A program made the translations under genes and the position numbers. From the NCBI GenBank assembly GCA_013054445.1, contig JAAMPI010000110.1, positions 1 through 64,000 of the forward strand: a stretch of DNA of 64,000 nucleotides. Reading direction: 5' to 3'. Source of the DNA: Cudoniella acicularis. Taxonomy: Eukaryota > Ascomycota > Leotiomycetes > Helotiales > Helotiaceae. Below the pieces are notes generated by a model. The model did not search any database and was not told where the DNA came from. It saw only the letters and a list, made by a program, of their open reading frames with translations. The number at the start of each line of letters is the position of its first letter. The first letter of the stretch is position 1. Below, piece after piece: positions 47,989 to 58,806 of the stretch.

Positions 47989-48567
47989 ATCATAACTGCT
48001 AGTCAACGACGAGGAGCCATAACCTTAAGGAGGCATTCCTGTAGGAAGTAATAACGAAGTAATGACAGATGATTTCGGTGGGACCTTTGCGCGGCATGGA
48101 GCATGGCGATCACCAACCAACATGGAGGTAGGCGATTTGAATTTGGCAGGAGCAGTGTCTTGATACCATTTAGCGTCTGGTGGAGTTTTTCTCATATGTG
48201 TCTTAAAATACTAGCAAGTTTGCAGCTCTCGAATTCCAAGCAAGCGGGTGTTTGGGGAAACTAAATCTGTTCTTCCCGAGGGAGGCGAAAAATTGAGCTC
48301 ATGGTTACTGGCAGGCTGTTAGATAGGGAGATGATTCATAATCAAGTCTCGACCGAGAAATTAATCAAGTTAAGATAAAATGATTTCAATATTTTGTTGT
48401 GTTTTATCTATCCCTTCGTGAATCGTAGGCTAAACTATGCTTTATTCCTGCTCCCGCAATGAATGCATCGAACTCAACCTTAACGCGCGCAAAGAGTAAC
48501 TTGTATTCGTATAGGGTATCTAATCCGAGTCATCCTTCCTTCATCTTTCAAGTTCTTCCAAAGGATT
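47989..48567. other. Intergenic, 0.6 kb, between convergent 3' ends
   Basis: This holds the 3' flanks of the pseudokinase (plus) and the phosphatase-domain protein (minus). An AT-rich patch lies at 48355-48415. No gene is supported; the frame at 48480-48689 is antisense noise over the 3' end of the phosphatase gene. Confidence 0.5.
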
Positions 48568-50252
48568 TCAATAAACACTCCCTTTGATGCTCTTATCCAT
48601 CTTCTCCGCCGCAACCAAATCCTCCTCTTCATGCCCTTGCTCATACTTCTCGGGCTCGGCTTCACTACCCGCGTCACTGCCAACATCACTCTGGTCTCCT
48701 AACGCATCAGCCATAGCCCCTCTTCCCATACCACTAGGCTCACGCTTTACCGCTATCTTCCCATTCCCATTCCCATTCCCGCTCCCGCCTCCGAACCCAT
48801 TACTGAAACCAACGATTTTTCCTTTAGCTAAGCGCTTTCGCGCGTCTTCTTCAGCGCTGAAATCGGTGTCGCTGCCAGCATGGCTTGTATACCCGCTCGC
48901 GGAGCCCCCAAAGTCCCGTCCGGTGTTACGGATTGAGAGGAGGCTGTCGATTTGGGGACTCTTGAGGCGGTTGCGGAATCGATCTTCAACGCTTATGAAT
49001 GAGGGTGTTCCATCGGGGCTAGAGACTACTTCGTCTAGGGACTTTTGAACATCGAGGTCAGCAGGGGGCCCGAGACGCCCTCGAGGATCATCCTCATCTT
49101 CGTCGGATGAGGATTGCCAACGTCGCGCTGCGGGACGGCGGAAGGCAAGTGTCTGTTGCTCGACGGGAGAGGAGTTTGTAAGAGGTCTGCCATTGAGTTG
49201 CATGGCGTGCATAGAGTTTTCTTTCTTGTAGTAGTGTTTCCCGTGATCGCACCCATTGGGGCAGCCACCCCACTTCTTTCTTATTGGGACTGAGGTGGAA
49301 GTACTTTGAGAAGAGCTATCGAGTAGTTTCTTTTCCTTTTCTTTATCTTTTTCAGAAACTTGAGACGAGGGAGATGATTTTTCCTTCGCGGCGGCAGCGG
49401 CTAAGCGTTCTCTTTTTAGTTCGGACCATGTTCGGAGGTTGTTTTCGAGAATGTATTTCCCCGAGTCTTCTTTTTTGCGCATGATCAAAAATTCGCAGTG
49501 GTTGACGTTACGGAGGTCTTCGAAGTATTCGACGCTGAAATGATACCATTTCATGAGGAAAATGCGGCTCATGAGTCCATGCGTCACTATAGATTTGGTG
49601 TCAGTACGACTTCCTATCAAATCTACTATCCGTCGCAACAAAGGGGATAACATACCTAAAACGCAGACACTGGCACAATCTTCCTCCCCAAATTGTCTCC
49701 ATAGACTCTCATTGAACCCACTGACTCTATCATACGCATCAGCAGCAGATTCGCCATTTGGTATTCTGTAAAAGAAATGTCCATAGTCCGCCCTCTCCTG
49801 CCACATCCTCTCCATCTCCGCAGAACATGGCTGGAAGTTTCCAAAATCCTGCTCTCTCAACCTCGGCTCTTCATATACTTTGATCGAGTGCCGCGGGAAT
49901 GGAGTTGGTGAGGGATCGTCAGATGTTAACGTAGAGAGAATACCCTCTGTAGTCTCGCGTGTACGGCGGTATGGGGATGTGAAGAAATGGAGCGTATCGT
50001 CTGCGCGCAGAAGGGAGCGGAGGCGTCGTCCAGCATCGTAGGCTTGTGTCAAGCCTTCTGGGGTGAGTTTTACCCGGTGGTCCGGAATGGTTTGATGAAT
50101 GTCGCGATTTTCTGGAAGATGTCAACTGTTGTCGAAAGAGAGAGAGGAGGTCGGCGTTGCATAGAGGTAGAGCTTATGTGCATAAAATATTACTCACTGT
50201 TGCCCTCAGACTGAGCATGTCGGATCAAAATAATCATCCGTGGTTTTCCCAT
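48568..50252 (-). CDS. Histidine phosphatase (phosphoglycerate-mutase fold) protein with long disordered tail
   Basis: Exons 50198-50252, 49656-50111 and 48568-49586 join (introns of 86 and 69 nt) to 509 aa. The first exon is essential because it supplies the RHG-type motif: MGKPRMIILIRHAQSEGN, with the phosphorylated His in RHAQSE. The second exon has FTSPYRRTRETTEGI and YEEPRLREQDFGNFQ; the third has VTHGLMSRIFLMKW with the second catalytic His. The fold is complete within about 260 residues. The rest is low-complexity: a Lys/Glu/Ser linker, a CPNGCDHGKHYYKKEN patch, DEDEDD acid runs, a Gly/Asn run, and an acidic end. Substrate is unknown; fungal relatives (Det1-like) are implicated in trafficking and sterol transport, which is only a pointer here. 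The 69-nt intron is in frame and stop-free. Confidence 0.88.
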
Positions 50253-50526
50253 CTTGAACTGGTGGGACAGGAGGAACTTGTTTTGTTATTGTAGTGACAG
50301 TGGGATCAAAGAAGAGACAAAAAGTCTGCGGTTTTTTGTTTATGCCTCTGCTAGGGTATTCTCCACTGAGCTGGAACGGTGATGCGGTTTCAAAGAGAGG
50401 GGCCAGGGCAAGGCTTATCGCAAAAGAAGGGGCGATATCGCTTCGGAGTTCTCGGTGTTGCTGTAACGATGACAAGGTGGCGTTTATCAATTCAATATCA
50501 AAAGCCTCGAGATTCTTTCTAGCCAT
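50206..50526 (-). other. 106-codon upstream open frame overlapping the phosphatase start
   Basis: An ATG at 50526 opens a frame (MARKNLEAFDIELINATLSS) that ends at 50206, inside exon 1 of the histidine-phosphatase gene but in another reading frame. If the transcript starts upstream of 50526, ribosomes would meet this ATG first, and its stop lies 46 bases past the main ATG. It could lower translation of the main protein or be chance. It has no recognised domain. Confidence 0.35.
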
Positions 50527-50717
50527 CTTCCATCATTCAGCCAGGCGCAACCCAACGGCTTTATTTACAGAAGCGACTACCTGTTAGCCAGCCGTGTCGC
50601 ATAAGACACATCATCTGCTGCTAACGTACACTTCAATATCAACAACGAACACAGCGACGAGATAGTCTGCCTCATTGAAGGCAAAAATCAATCACATTAC
50701 CACATCACCGTATCACT
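50253..50717. other. Divergent promoter region between phosphatase-domain protein and PRKRIP1 homolog
   Basis: This spacer lies between two start codons on opposite strands, so both promoters and 5'UTRs lie here. It includes most of the 106-codon overlapping upstream frame. No obvious TATA box is seen. Confidence 0.5.
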
Positions 50718-51299
50718 ATGTCGGAACCCATCCCCGAATCCATTCCCACATCCGCAGACCCGCGCTCCAAGCGTCCCCTCAAAAAGCGCGCCCTGACGCC
50801 ACGCTCGGAAGCCGCATCAGCAATCGATCATCTGTTTGCGAAACCCGACCAAGAAATCCGAATTCCCTCAACGTCAACCTCACTCACCAAGCCAAACGGC
50901 TCCGCCCCGCCGGAAATCGTCGCAAATGTGCAAGGAAGCAGCGCCGGTGCTGGTTCGGGAGAATTCCACGTCTACAAGGCCAGCAGAAGAAGGGAGTACG
51001 AACGTTTGAGGGCTATGGATGAGGAGGTTAGGAATGAGCAGGAGGGCGAGAAATGGGAGAGGGAGAAGCGGGAACGGGAAGAGAGAGATAAGGAAAAGAC
51101 GAGGAAGAATCGGGAGAAGAGGGAGAAGTTGAAAAAGAAGAAACAAGGTGCAAAGGCTTCAGAGGGGGAGAAGTTGGGGAATGGGGGAAGTGGGATTAAG
51201 TCGAGAGTGCATGATCAAGTCGGTGAAAATGGTCCAGAAAGGGACGAAGACATGAAAGAGGCGGGTGTGGTGGGGGTGATGATTCACGACGACGACTGA
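50718..51299 (+). CDS. PRKRIP1 homolog (DUF1168 family), spliceosome-associated
   Basis: This intronless 193-aa protein carries the DUF1168/PRKRIP1 signature GEFHVYKASRRREYERLRAM. That is followed by a long highly charged helix (EQEGEKWEREKREREERDKE and onward) and a Lys-rich run. In human cells PRKRIP1 sits in the catalytic spliceosome and its long helix bridges U2 snRNP and other parts; a nuclear splicing role here follows from family membership. The N-terminus is Pro/Ser-rich with basic patches (RSKRPLKKRALTPR) that could act as a nuclear signal. The C-terminal 40 residues are Gly/Asp-rich and less conserved. ATG at 50718 is the first in frame after an A/C-rich leader. It is intact, with no unusual features. 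Confidence 0.9.
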   Translation: MSEPIPESIPTSADPRSKRPLKKRALTPRSEAASAIDHLFAKPDQEIRIPSTSTSLTKPNGSAPPEIVANVQGSSAGAGSGEFHVYKASRRREYERLRAMDEEVRNEQEGEKWEREKREREERDKEKTRKNREKREKLKKKKQGAKASEGEKLGNGGSGIKSRVHDQVGENGPERDEDMKEAGVVGVMIHDDD

Positions 51300-51533
51300 G
51301 ACATGAGGTGTTTTCTGGAAGCCATGAAGAAGGGCGCGATAACGAATCACCATCTATGTGGAGGATAAAGATACGAACCGCTATGGAGACTGCCATTAAT
51401 GTCTAGGGCGGATAGGAATCATTCGACATCAAATTCGCGCATGCATTTGCCCTGAGCTTCTATACTATGGTACAAGGGTATGCGCGCCAAATGATCATTT
51501 GCTTTTAGTACACTAACATTAGAGCAAAGACAT

Positions 51534-53435
51534 CTATTCCTCCCCACCTGGGGCGCCACCTCCTCCAGCTTGTCTCGCGGCTTTCGCACTGCAGATATCA
51601 TCGACTCTCAAAAGGAGACAAGCAGACTGTAGGGTTGATTAGTATAAATAATTTAAAATGGGATGGACTTAACATACCTCGATAGCTGTCTTGATGCTTT
51701 GCAACTTAACAGCTTCTGGTTCCCAAACACCGTACTCCTTCATATCCACAAGCTTGCCAACGTCACCATCAATACCCCACGAACTGCCTCCCTCTGCATG
51801 CTTTGCTCGTAGTTCAGTCAGTACTCGGACGGGGCTGTTTCCGGCGTTCTGAATCAAAGTTCGTGGGATGACCTCCATAGCCTCAGCAACAGCCTTATAT
51901 GGCCATTGTTGAACACCTTCGATGCTCTTTGCCAGCTGACCCAACCTCACCGCTACAGCCATCTCGGTTGCTCCACCTCCTGGTGACAGTCTTGGGTGAA
52001 ACATGACATTTCGTGCGACGGCCATGGCATCGGCAAGGTTTCGATCGATTTCGTTCAGAATGTCTTTTGAGGGTCCTCTGAGGAGGATGGTGCAGGCTTT
52101 GGGTGATTTGCATTTGGTGAGGAAAGTGAAGTATTCGTCGCCAATCTTCTCAATCTCGAAAAGGCCACATTGAGTTCCTACGTCAGACTCTTGTAGATCA
52201 TCTACTCGATTGACGACTGTAGCTCCGGTGGCACGTGCTACTCTGTTGTTGTCTGTTTTGCGGACACGGCGGAGAGCAGTAACATTTCCCTTCATCAGGT
52301 AATGCTGGGCAAGGTCTTGAAGTATTAGCAAAATTCACAATCGAAGAAATAGAGGACATACCAGAAACACCCTTCTCAGTAATGACCAAATCGGGCTTCA
52401 AAGCGAGGATAGCGTCGCACATGAGTTTGACTTGTTCCTCCTCAATCATCAATATCTTGTTCCAGTCCTCCTCCTTGCTAATCTCGATATTCGTCTGGGA
52501 TTCTCCCTTCTTGTACTCTAGCGTGCAATCCAACAAAATAATTCTTGGGTTCTCTATCCGCCGTCTCATCTTGGGGTGAGTTATATCCTTGTTCAGCATG
52601 ACACCGTCAAGAACTCTGCTGTCTTCGATTTCCCCACCCGGAATCTTCTCAACACGAGCATAACGCTTGATGTCAACCTCCTTTTTACCGCCTCCAACAT
52701 CGAATGTTACGGTCCGTACTGCTTTGAGTGCGAGATTGCACATAAGTTCTGACCACCTTGAAACAAACTTCGTGCCGATCGACGAGGAGATGAGTTGGTA
52801 CATGGCTTGGTCATCATCGATGTCGACTGGAAGGGAGATTTCGTCAACGATTTTCAGAGCATCCTTCAGAGCACGCTTAAATGCCGAAATAATGACAACT
52901 GGGTGGATGTTTCGCTCTAGTTGTGGTAGTGCTTGGGCAAGAATCTCTCCAGCTGTACGGTATTAGCTAGGATTCAGAGAAACATATTGTATTCCATACC
53001 AAGAATGATGACTGTCGTAGTTCCATCTCCAACCTCCTCATCCTGTGTTCTGCTAAGCTCGATCATGCTCTTCGCTGCCGGGTGTGACACTTCGATTTCT
53101 CGTAGGATGGCGTGTCCGTCGTTTGTCAACACAATACCTCCCATCGGGTCCAACAACATCTTCAACATCGCCTTTGGCCCTAAACATGATCGAATAATAT
53201 CTGCGACGCTAGTTTGTGTGAGCTTCTGCGTCCTGCTTGCGGGAGAGCTTCGGAGCTCTTGAGATTGCCTACGTTTTTGCTGCAGTGATGTTCGATAGCT
53301 GTGCTTTCCTTCCTGTTTGTCTATCACCACTCTGGGTGTCTAAGCAGAGTTTGTCAGTCTGCCAGCTACTATTTGGCGGAGGGGTAGAGCTCGAGAGCTT
53401 TGAAACTCACTCATAACCAGCACCGGGGCCTGCAT
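51534..53435 (-). CDS. CCT3: T-complex protein 1 subunit gamma (CCT3)
   Basis: This is the group II cytosolic chaperonin subunit that folds actin and tubulin in the eight-subunit TRiC ring. Six exons (53411-53435, 53273-53339, 53000-53208, 52362-52952, 51678-52315, 51534-51626) join in exact phase to 540 aa, the usual length. The start MQAPVLVMNTQSGDRQTGRK is spread over two short exons. ATP-site motifs are present: ADIIRSCLGPKAMLKMLLDP, GGIVLTNDGHAILREI and DEEVGDGTTTVIIL. Later come VITEKGVSDLAQHYL, CTILLRGPSKDILNEIDRNL and HPRLSPGGGATEMAVAV. The last exon gives LLLRVDDICSAKAA and a Gly-rich end. The five introns are 46-71 nt. No defect was found, which makes this a useful quality control for the surrounding assembly. 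Confidence 0.97.
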
Positions 53436-54103
53436 CTTGAATATCCGGTCAAGAGTTTGAGAGCGAGGGTTTCCGTATTATCTGGTGGTATATTCGTGAA
53501 AGGAAACTTCTTGTGGGGAAAGGTAGAGAGCTCGAGGCGGATTTTGGAGGTTTTGTTCTTTCGCGTTCTGAGGTTCGCGTCTGCAAAAAATATAGCGCAC
53601 GGACCACGGCATTGCTGTCGCCTGATAGGGGCGATATAAGAGCAGATAAACTCCTGGAGACAGCCTCTTATTTCGGACTGAACCATTATTGTTTTCGAGA
53701 TTATTTGTTTTGTATAGTATTGGAATACACTTTCTTGCTCCAATACTATCCTGCGGTTGAAAACTCTTACAAAGCGATTTAAAAAAAAACTGCCAAATTC
53801 TCCTCGAGCCCGTGGAAGTTTCCATTGCTAGTCTTGAAACTTTTCAATCTTGCCTCTGTCTAATGTACGCAGGATTCTGGTCTACTTTAAGATTAGAAAC
53901 AGTACCCGTTTTTCTCCCTTGGACGCTTTTGAGGCCTGCAGCAGTTCACATGGTTTCTGGTTAGCTACCTGAAGTGTTGTTTTTCATTAGATGAAAGCAG
54001 AGCAATAATGAGAAATAGGCATCAAATTTTGAGCTTGTCTTTTTTACATGATTATAGTATACAAATCTAATGTCAGCGCCGGCGCCAAATCAGATGATAT
54101 TCT
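53436..54103. other. Intergenic, 0.67 kb, upstream of CCT3
   Basis: This lies between the CCT3 start and the 3' end of the dehydrogenase, both minus. Frames on either strand (53411-53743 minus, 53513-53782 plus) overlap each other and show no motif. It should contain the CCT3 promoter. Confidence 0.5.
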
Positions 54104-55208
54104 CTATATCAAGGATTCTTTTTCGCCTTGCCATCTCCCAACAAAACTCTTCATAGCATTATCAACACCAGAAATCCTCCTCATGATAGCTTGCACACCC
54201 ACCGGCATCACATTCATCCAGTCGATCCATCTTGCATACAAAGGCATTGCCAGTTCCGCACTGCTCCCACCATCAATAGTTGCAATAACCTCCTTCGCAA
54301 CATCCACTGGCTCTAATGCTGGAGCAAAGAAAGATGATGGTGTTCTAACTCCGTTGAAAAGTGGTGTTGTTAACTGCCCAGGAGATACTAATATAGTTTT
54401 GATATTCGGGGTAGACTTAAGCTCAGCTGCCAATGATTTGTGCATAGCTGTTATGGCGGCTTTCGACGCAGCGTAATCGCTAAGGTGAGCGGCGCCAATT
54501 TGGCCTATAACACTGGACACTGTCACAATTGTGCCATGACCTGCGCGAGCCATGCCTGGGAGGAAGCTCTTGAGGGTATAAAAATGAGAAAGGAGGTTGA
54601 CATGGACGGTCTGTTCGATTTCATCGAGAGAGAGTTCGAGGAGAGGCTTGCCGTTGACAATTGCGGCGTTGTTGATGAGGATTGTAGGGGTTCCAAGCTA
54701 GGAATTGTTAGCTATGAGCAGGAAGACGAATTGCAATACTGACATCTCTTTCAATCTCGAGTGCTGCCTTGGCAACCTGGTCCTTGTCTCCAACATCGCA
54801 TTTGTAGACAGCTACGCCTCGGGCCTCGCCAGATTCAAGGTCCATCACATCCAATACCGCAACTGTCGCTCCCCTCATCCCATACACCTCTGCGATCAAG
54901 AGTCCTAGCCCACTGGCACCTCCTGTGATCACGATAACTTCTTCCGAGAAATCTACTTTCCGCGGCTTCGAGTATGCAATCTGCCTGTTCAGGACGTTTA
55001 TGAAGAAAAGGGCTGTCAAAAGGGAAGCATAGCCAATGGCGATTTGAATGGCAGGATGCGTCCATTTCATGGCCTGTGCACGCATACAGAGAGGCAGCAT
55101 CCATGCTACAAATGGGTGGAGAAAAGTAACATTGAGGACTTTGAGGAGGAGGTCGACGGAGAGAGGTGCTGCCCAAGGCAAGTCGTGGCTTCTTGGTTGG
55201 TAAGACAT
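54104..55208 (-). CDS. Short-chain dehydrogenase/reductase with N-terminal membrane segment (SDR16C-like)
   Basis: This is an NAD(P)-dependent oxidoreductase of the classical SDR fold, 352 aa from exons 54744-55208 and 54104-54697 (46-nt intron). The N-terminal 75 residues hold hydrophobic stretches (VTFLHPFVAWMLPLCM and IGYASLLTALFFINVL), suggesting membrane anchoring, probably ER or lipid droplet. The cofactor motif is VIVITGGASGLGLLIAEVYG with an acid in VAVLDVMD. NNAAI is the NNAG-type motif. The active site is VSSVIGQIG with YAASKAAITAMHK, so Ser, Tyr and Lys are present. SPGQLTTPLF follows. The layout resembles retinol dehydrogenase 10/DHRS-type SDR16C enzymes acting on lipid alcohols or ketones; the substrate is unknown. 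Intact. Confidence 0.9.
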
Positions 55209-56234
55209 AGTGATAATACAAGAGAATCTAGATTCGTGGGAAATGAAGAGAGGGAGGATGAGGATGAAGGAGAGAAGCTTTCATATAGCTGGCATCTTTT
55301 TCTGACATGAGACGATTTCTTGAGACGGAGGGGTACACGGGGTCAATATTTGTTTCATGAGAAAGCCAACGGCGCCTCGAGGGTCCGTGCGATTCGCTCC
55401 TTCAGCCTCGCCGTTTTCTGCGAGAAACATTGATATCCGCGAAGTCACTCTATCACTTTCTTCACATTTCTTTCTCTTCACTTGACATGACGCCCCTTGC
55501 AGCATTCGAGGTTATTCGTCTTCCGCATGGCCAACAACACAGCAAGCAACATGACGGAGTAACGACCTCCAGATGGCCAAACTACCGTATAGCACGGAGC
55601 GCCTTGGATTGGCTTTCAAGAAGCCTCCCACGATACCTCGACACGCTTTTCCGGTGCACGCAGCTTTGATACATACTACGATGTGTCTTGGAACCGACTG
55701 CATCTATCTAATATCTGATATGATACTTCTCTCAAAGTTATCTTCTCATCTCCTGACGCATCTGAACATCTTCACCATCTCCAGATACCAACGTCGCAAG
55801 GATGAAGAGATTCACCGAGGTTATTTAGAATCTCTACGAAGGCAAGAGCAGGGGTTTTAAGGCGACGGCCCTTTCGAGCAAGAAGCCCTGTACCGGCGTT
55901 TTCCCTGTGCCTCTCTCCCCGCGTCATTTCTGCAGGTTCGCTGTATTTCGTTCGCAAATATTCTACGTGCTAGCAAAACTTGCCTGCTTCGTTCATATTC
56001 CCCACTTCATAATCAATTAAATGCGCTGAAAAATTGTGACGCTCAATCGCTCGGTGAGGTTCTTCGTCATTATGTTTCTGTGGTCTTGGCCCGCGGTACT
56101 TGCGATATCCTTTCTTCCTGGTCTGTAGTATCCATCGCATATCAAACGCTCGGATTCTAAGAAGCATTACTAAGATTCCGATAGTCACGCTTTCTCTCTC
56201 CTGTGATTTCACAATCCTGAATGGCGGTAGCGAT
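55209..56234. other. Intergenic, 1.0 kb
   Basis: This lies between the dehydrogenase start (minus) and the first recognised exon of the receptor-L-domain-like gene (plus). The missing signal-peptide exon of the latter should be here if it exists; I did not find a clear ATG plus hydrophobic leader in frame. Short frames (55573-55860 plus, 55772-55957 minus) have no motif. Confidence 0.4.
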
Positions 56235-57991
56235 ATGGAACTCAGCTCCCAAGGTGATGTAGATTCGAAAACAGAAGGCTGCACCTCCATCAATGGCAGC
56301 ATCGCTATCACTAATGACTTTGGTATGTGCCGATCGTCCTTTAAATAGATCCCTTAAGGGTCGACTGAAGATATTCCGGTCGAGGATCGAATGCTTCGAA
56401 CAGCGCTGACCGGAACATAGTTGGACCACTCACACTCAACGTCTCAAAAATCTTAGGAGATGTTTATACGCAGTCTTGTCAAGCAGGTTTCGCGGAAAAT
56501 TTCGGCCTTTCACTCATTGAAATGAATAACTTGATTTCTCTTCGTGAACTTAGAATTTGCGGTACTCCCGGCTTAACTGCCATATCTTTCCAAAAGCTTC
56601 AGGTGGCTCAATCAATACAGATACAGGGAGATAATATAGAGGTATTTGATTTTACGTCGCTCGCAAACGCTTCTAAATTCAGCTTGGAGGGGATATCCCT
56701 AAGTATGAAAGCCTTTTGTTTTGTCAATGGTTGCATTGGACCTATTCCAAAACAATTTTGCAATTTTTCTTGTTAATTTGATTGGGGCGTTTGTCCGCTT
56801 CTTACACTTGTAAGCTGTTGATGATCTCCAGGCAAGAAAGTCGCAGTATCTATCTCACTCCAGCTGGGATGTTGAAAAACTGACATATCGCGAATGCTTA
56901 GCGATTTCCCCAATCTTATTGGAGTTGGTCAGCTTCAAATTAACAACAGCGTCATCCTCGCTCCATACTATCTTGATGGGGGCCCATTCGAGGTAAATTA
57001 TCCTGCACTTCAAAATTGCAGCCGCATTGCCCTGGAGGGAACTCTTTTGAGGTACGTGACATTTACAGTCTTGGTCATATTGATAGTCTAGCATACAAAG
57101 CCTCTACCTACCATCACTCCTCAACGTTGTAGCAAATGGAAGCACAGAAAATTCTCTTGAATCGGGCATCTTTTTGAGCACATGGGGATCTCAAACAAAT
57201 ATTACTGTCCCCAGTTTACAGACTGCCCCATCGATCTCTTTATCAGGAACAATTGAAGGGTAAATTATTCCTAGTCATGTAGCAGTTGAAGATTGACCAG
57301 GAAAATTCCAGTATTTCATTCCCCGCCCTGCTCTCCGTTAATGAGTTCCAACTCGAGAGTCTCTTGTCACTAAGTTTAAATATCTCTGCTGCTACGACGG
57401 TAAATGAGCTTACGCTAAGTGGCAACATCACAGGGTAATATCTTTCACCTTATGAACTTTAAAGAGTAACAATTGACTATTGAGCTGCACTGACCTATCA
57501 ACAGGGTCTCTTTACCATCCCTCGAAGCTTTCAACGCTATAAATATTCAAAGTGACACCTCCATGAACTGTAGCGCTGTCCTTGCCGACTACGAACGCAC
57601 ATACGGTCCAGTTCCTTCTACCACACCCTATTCCCATACATGCAATTGTCAGGTTCCCAGCGCTCCAGTGCCACTGACCAATCCCAAAATGTCTAATGCG
57701 TATACGAAGCTTGATATTAGTCTCGCACTTAGAGTGGGAATTCCTTGCTTATTCGTCTCTTACTGGCTCTTGCGGCGAAATATATCGAAGAGAGGCACCA
57801 ACTCTGTGAGTACACAAACTGTTTCAGCCCATGGGACAAGAGACGGAGTTGCTGTCGAACTACCGGACTATATTTCGCGGCCGCCAACGGTTCGTGGAAG
57901 CGTACACAGCATTGAAACGGGGATCCCGGCATACCAAGATATAGAGCGTCCGCTGCCAGAGTATCAACAGCCTGTTACGGACTTACAATGA
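56235..57991 (+). CDS. Receptor L-domain-like (ECM33/Sps2-style) surface protein with C-terminal membrane helix
   Basis: The repeats resemble fungal ECM33-type cell-surface proteins: GCTSINGSIAITNDF, VGPLTLNVSKILGDVY, LISLRELRICGTPGLTAISF, SIQIQGDNIEVFDFTSL, then after more introns FEVNYPALQNCSRIALEG, TVPSLQTAPSISLSGTIEG, TTVNELTLSGNITG and VSLPSLEAFNAINIQSDTSM. These alternate short strands in the Leu-rich L-domain pattern. The stalk has a Cys motif (MNCSAVLADY, HTCNCQVPSA). A membrane helix lies at LALRVGIPCLFVSYWLL followed by RRNISKR. The tail contains two LPxY motifs (VELPDYISRPP, RPLPEYQQP), a kind bound by WW-domain ubiquitin ligases. At least five introns are needed; the join near 56703-56890 is not resolved and the signal peptide was not found. 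It may be degenerate. Confidence 0.6.
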
Positions 57992-58515
57992 GCAAGTGAA
58001 GACGATAGGGGCTTTCATTTGGGAGGGGGGAAACGACCGCAATTGATATCAATATCTTAGAATGGAGGGAATACCACACATAGTCAAGTTTAGAAGTTGT
58101 ATTTTTGCTCACTGCCTTCTTGTCTTCGAACCGACACATTTCCTACAGCAAATATCTTGTATATTCGCGGACTCTGAGGGCGATTGCTTAACCACCGATT
58201 CGAGTTCAAAATAAGTCTTGCCAAGACTTGCAGGAAACATCGTTCTCATGTCTTGCATAGTTTTTCCCCTGTTCGTCTTTACAAGATCAAATTTAACTGC
58301 TTCTATCGCAGTATTAAATGACCAAATTAGACCCAGCAGTGCTTGGGGTGACTTGAGAATGGTCTTAAGACGTCCCAAAAAAAAAATTTCAGGCTCTAGA
58401 TTCATGGAGCTTCCGTGCCAGTACCCCTTCACGCCAGTTACAATCCTCACTTCCCACCATTTATTCCATTCTCTTCCATTCTCTTCCATCTCAACCATCC
58501 TACTCCTCGCTATCC
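57992..58515. other. Intergenic, 0.5 kb
   Basis: This lies between the L-domain gene and the first small membrane-protein gene (convergent). The minus frame at 58109-58537 (142 codons) has no recognised motif, contains an A-rich tract, and overlaps the small gene's 3' end in a different frame, so it is not called. Confidence 0.5.
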
Positions 58516-58806
58516 CTACCTCCAGCAGCTCAAACAATCCTCAAATCCCTCCTCCACGCTTCTTATACTACTTTTAATCCTTCCCTCCCTTACCCACTCC
58601 CTCGCAGGACCGGGACCGTATCTACGTCGTTGGATGCCGCGCTTACCGAGGTGGATGAGGAAGGTAACGAAGCAACCTGCAACGAAGAGAAGAGGGAATA
58701 ATACTGCGGTGACGGGAATGGGGGAAGCTGGAGTTGGAATTGGGACTTCGGTTGCTGGGTTTAGGAAGGTTGTATTTGAAGGTAGGGGCGTGGACGAGTT
58801 CGACAT
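58516..58806 (-). CDS. Small single-pass membrane protein, copy A of a local paralog pair
   Basis: This is a 96-aa frame. The Ser/Thr/Pro-rich N-terminus (MSNSSTPLPSNTTFLNPAT) precedes one hydrophobic helix (VLFPLLFVAGCFVTFLI), a basic stop-transfer segment RGIQRRR, the motif GPGPAREWVREGRIK and the end EEGFEDCLSCW. Alignment with the frame at 60340-60642 matches about 36 of 63 residues over helix and tail, with substitutions mostly conservative. That is strong evidence that both are real genes, because the matching is at protein level and in the same frame. It lacks a signal peptide, so it is probably an N-out or N-anchored membrane protein with a cytosolic C-terminus. Family and function are unknown to me. 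Confidence 0.72.
   Translation of the reverse strand: MSNSSTPLPSNTTFLNPATEVPIPTPASPIPVTAVLFPLLFVAGCFVTFLIHLGKRGIQRRRYGPGPAREWVREGRIKSSIRSVEEGFEDCLSCWR

Noticed and set aside
58109..58537. 142-codon minus-strand frame
   Set aside because: It overlaps the conserved end of small membrane protein A in another frame, includes an A-rich tract, and has no counterpart next to copy B.
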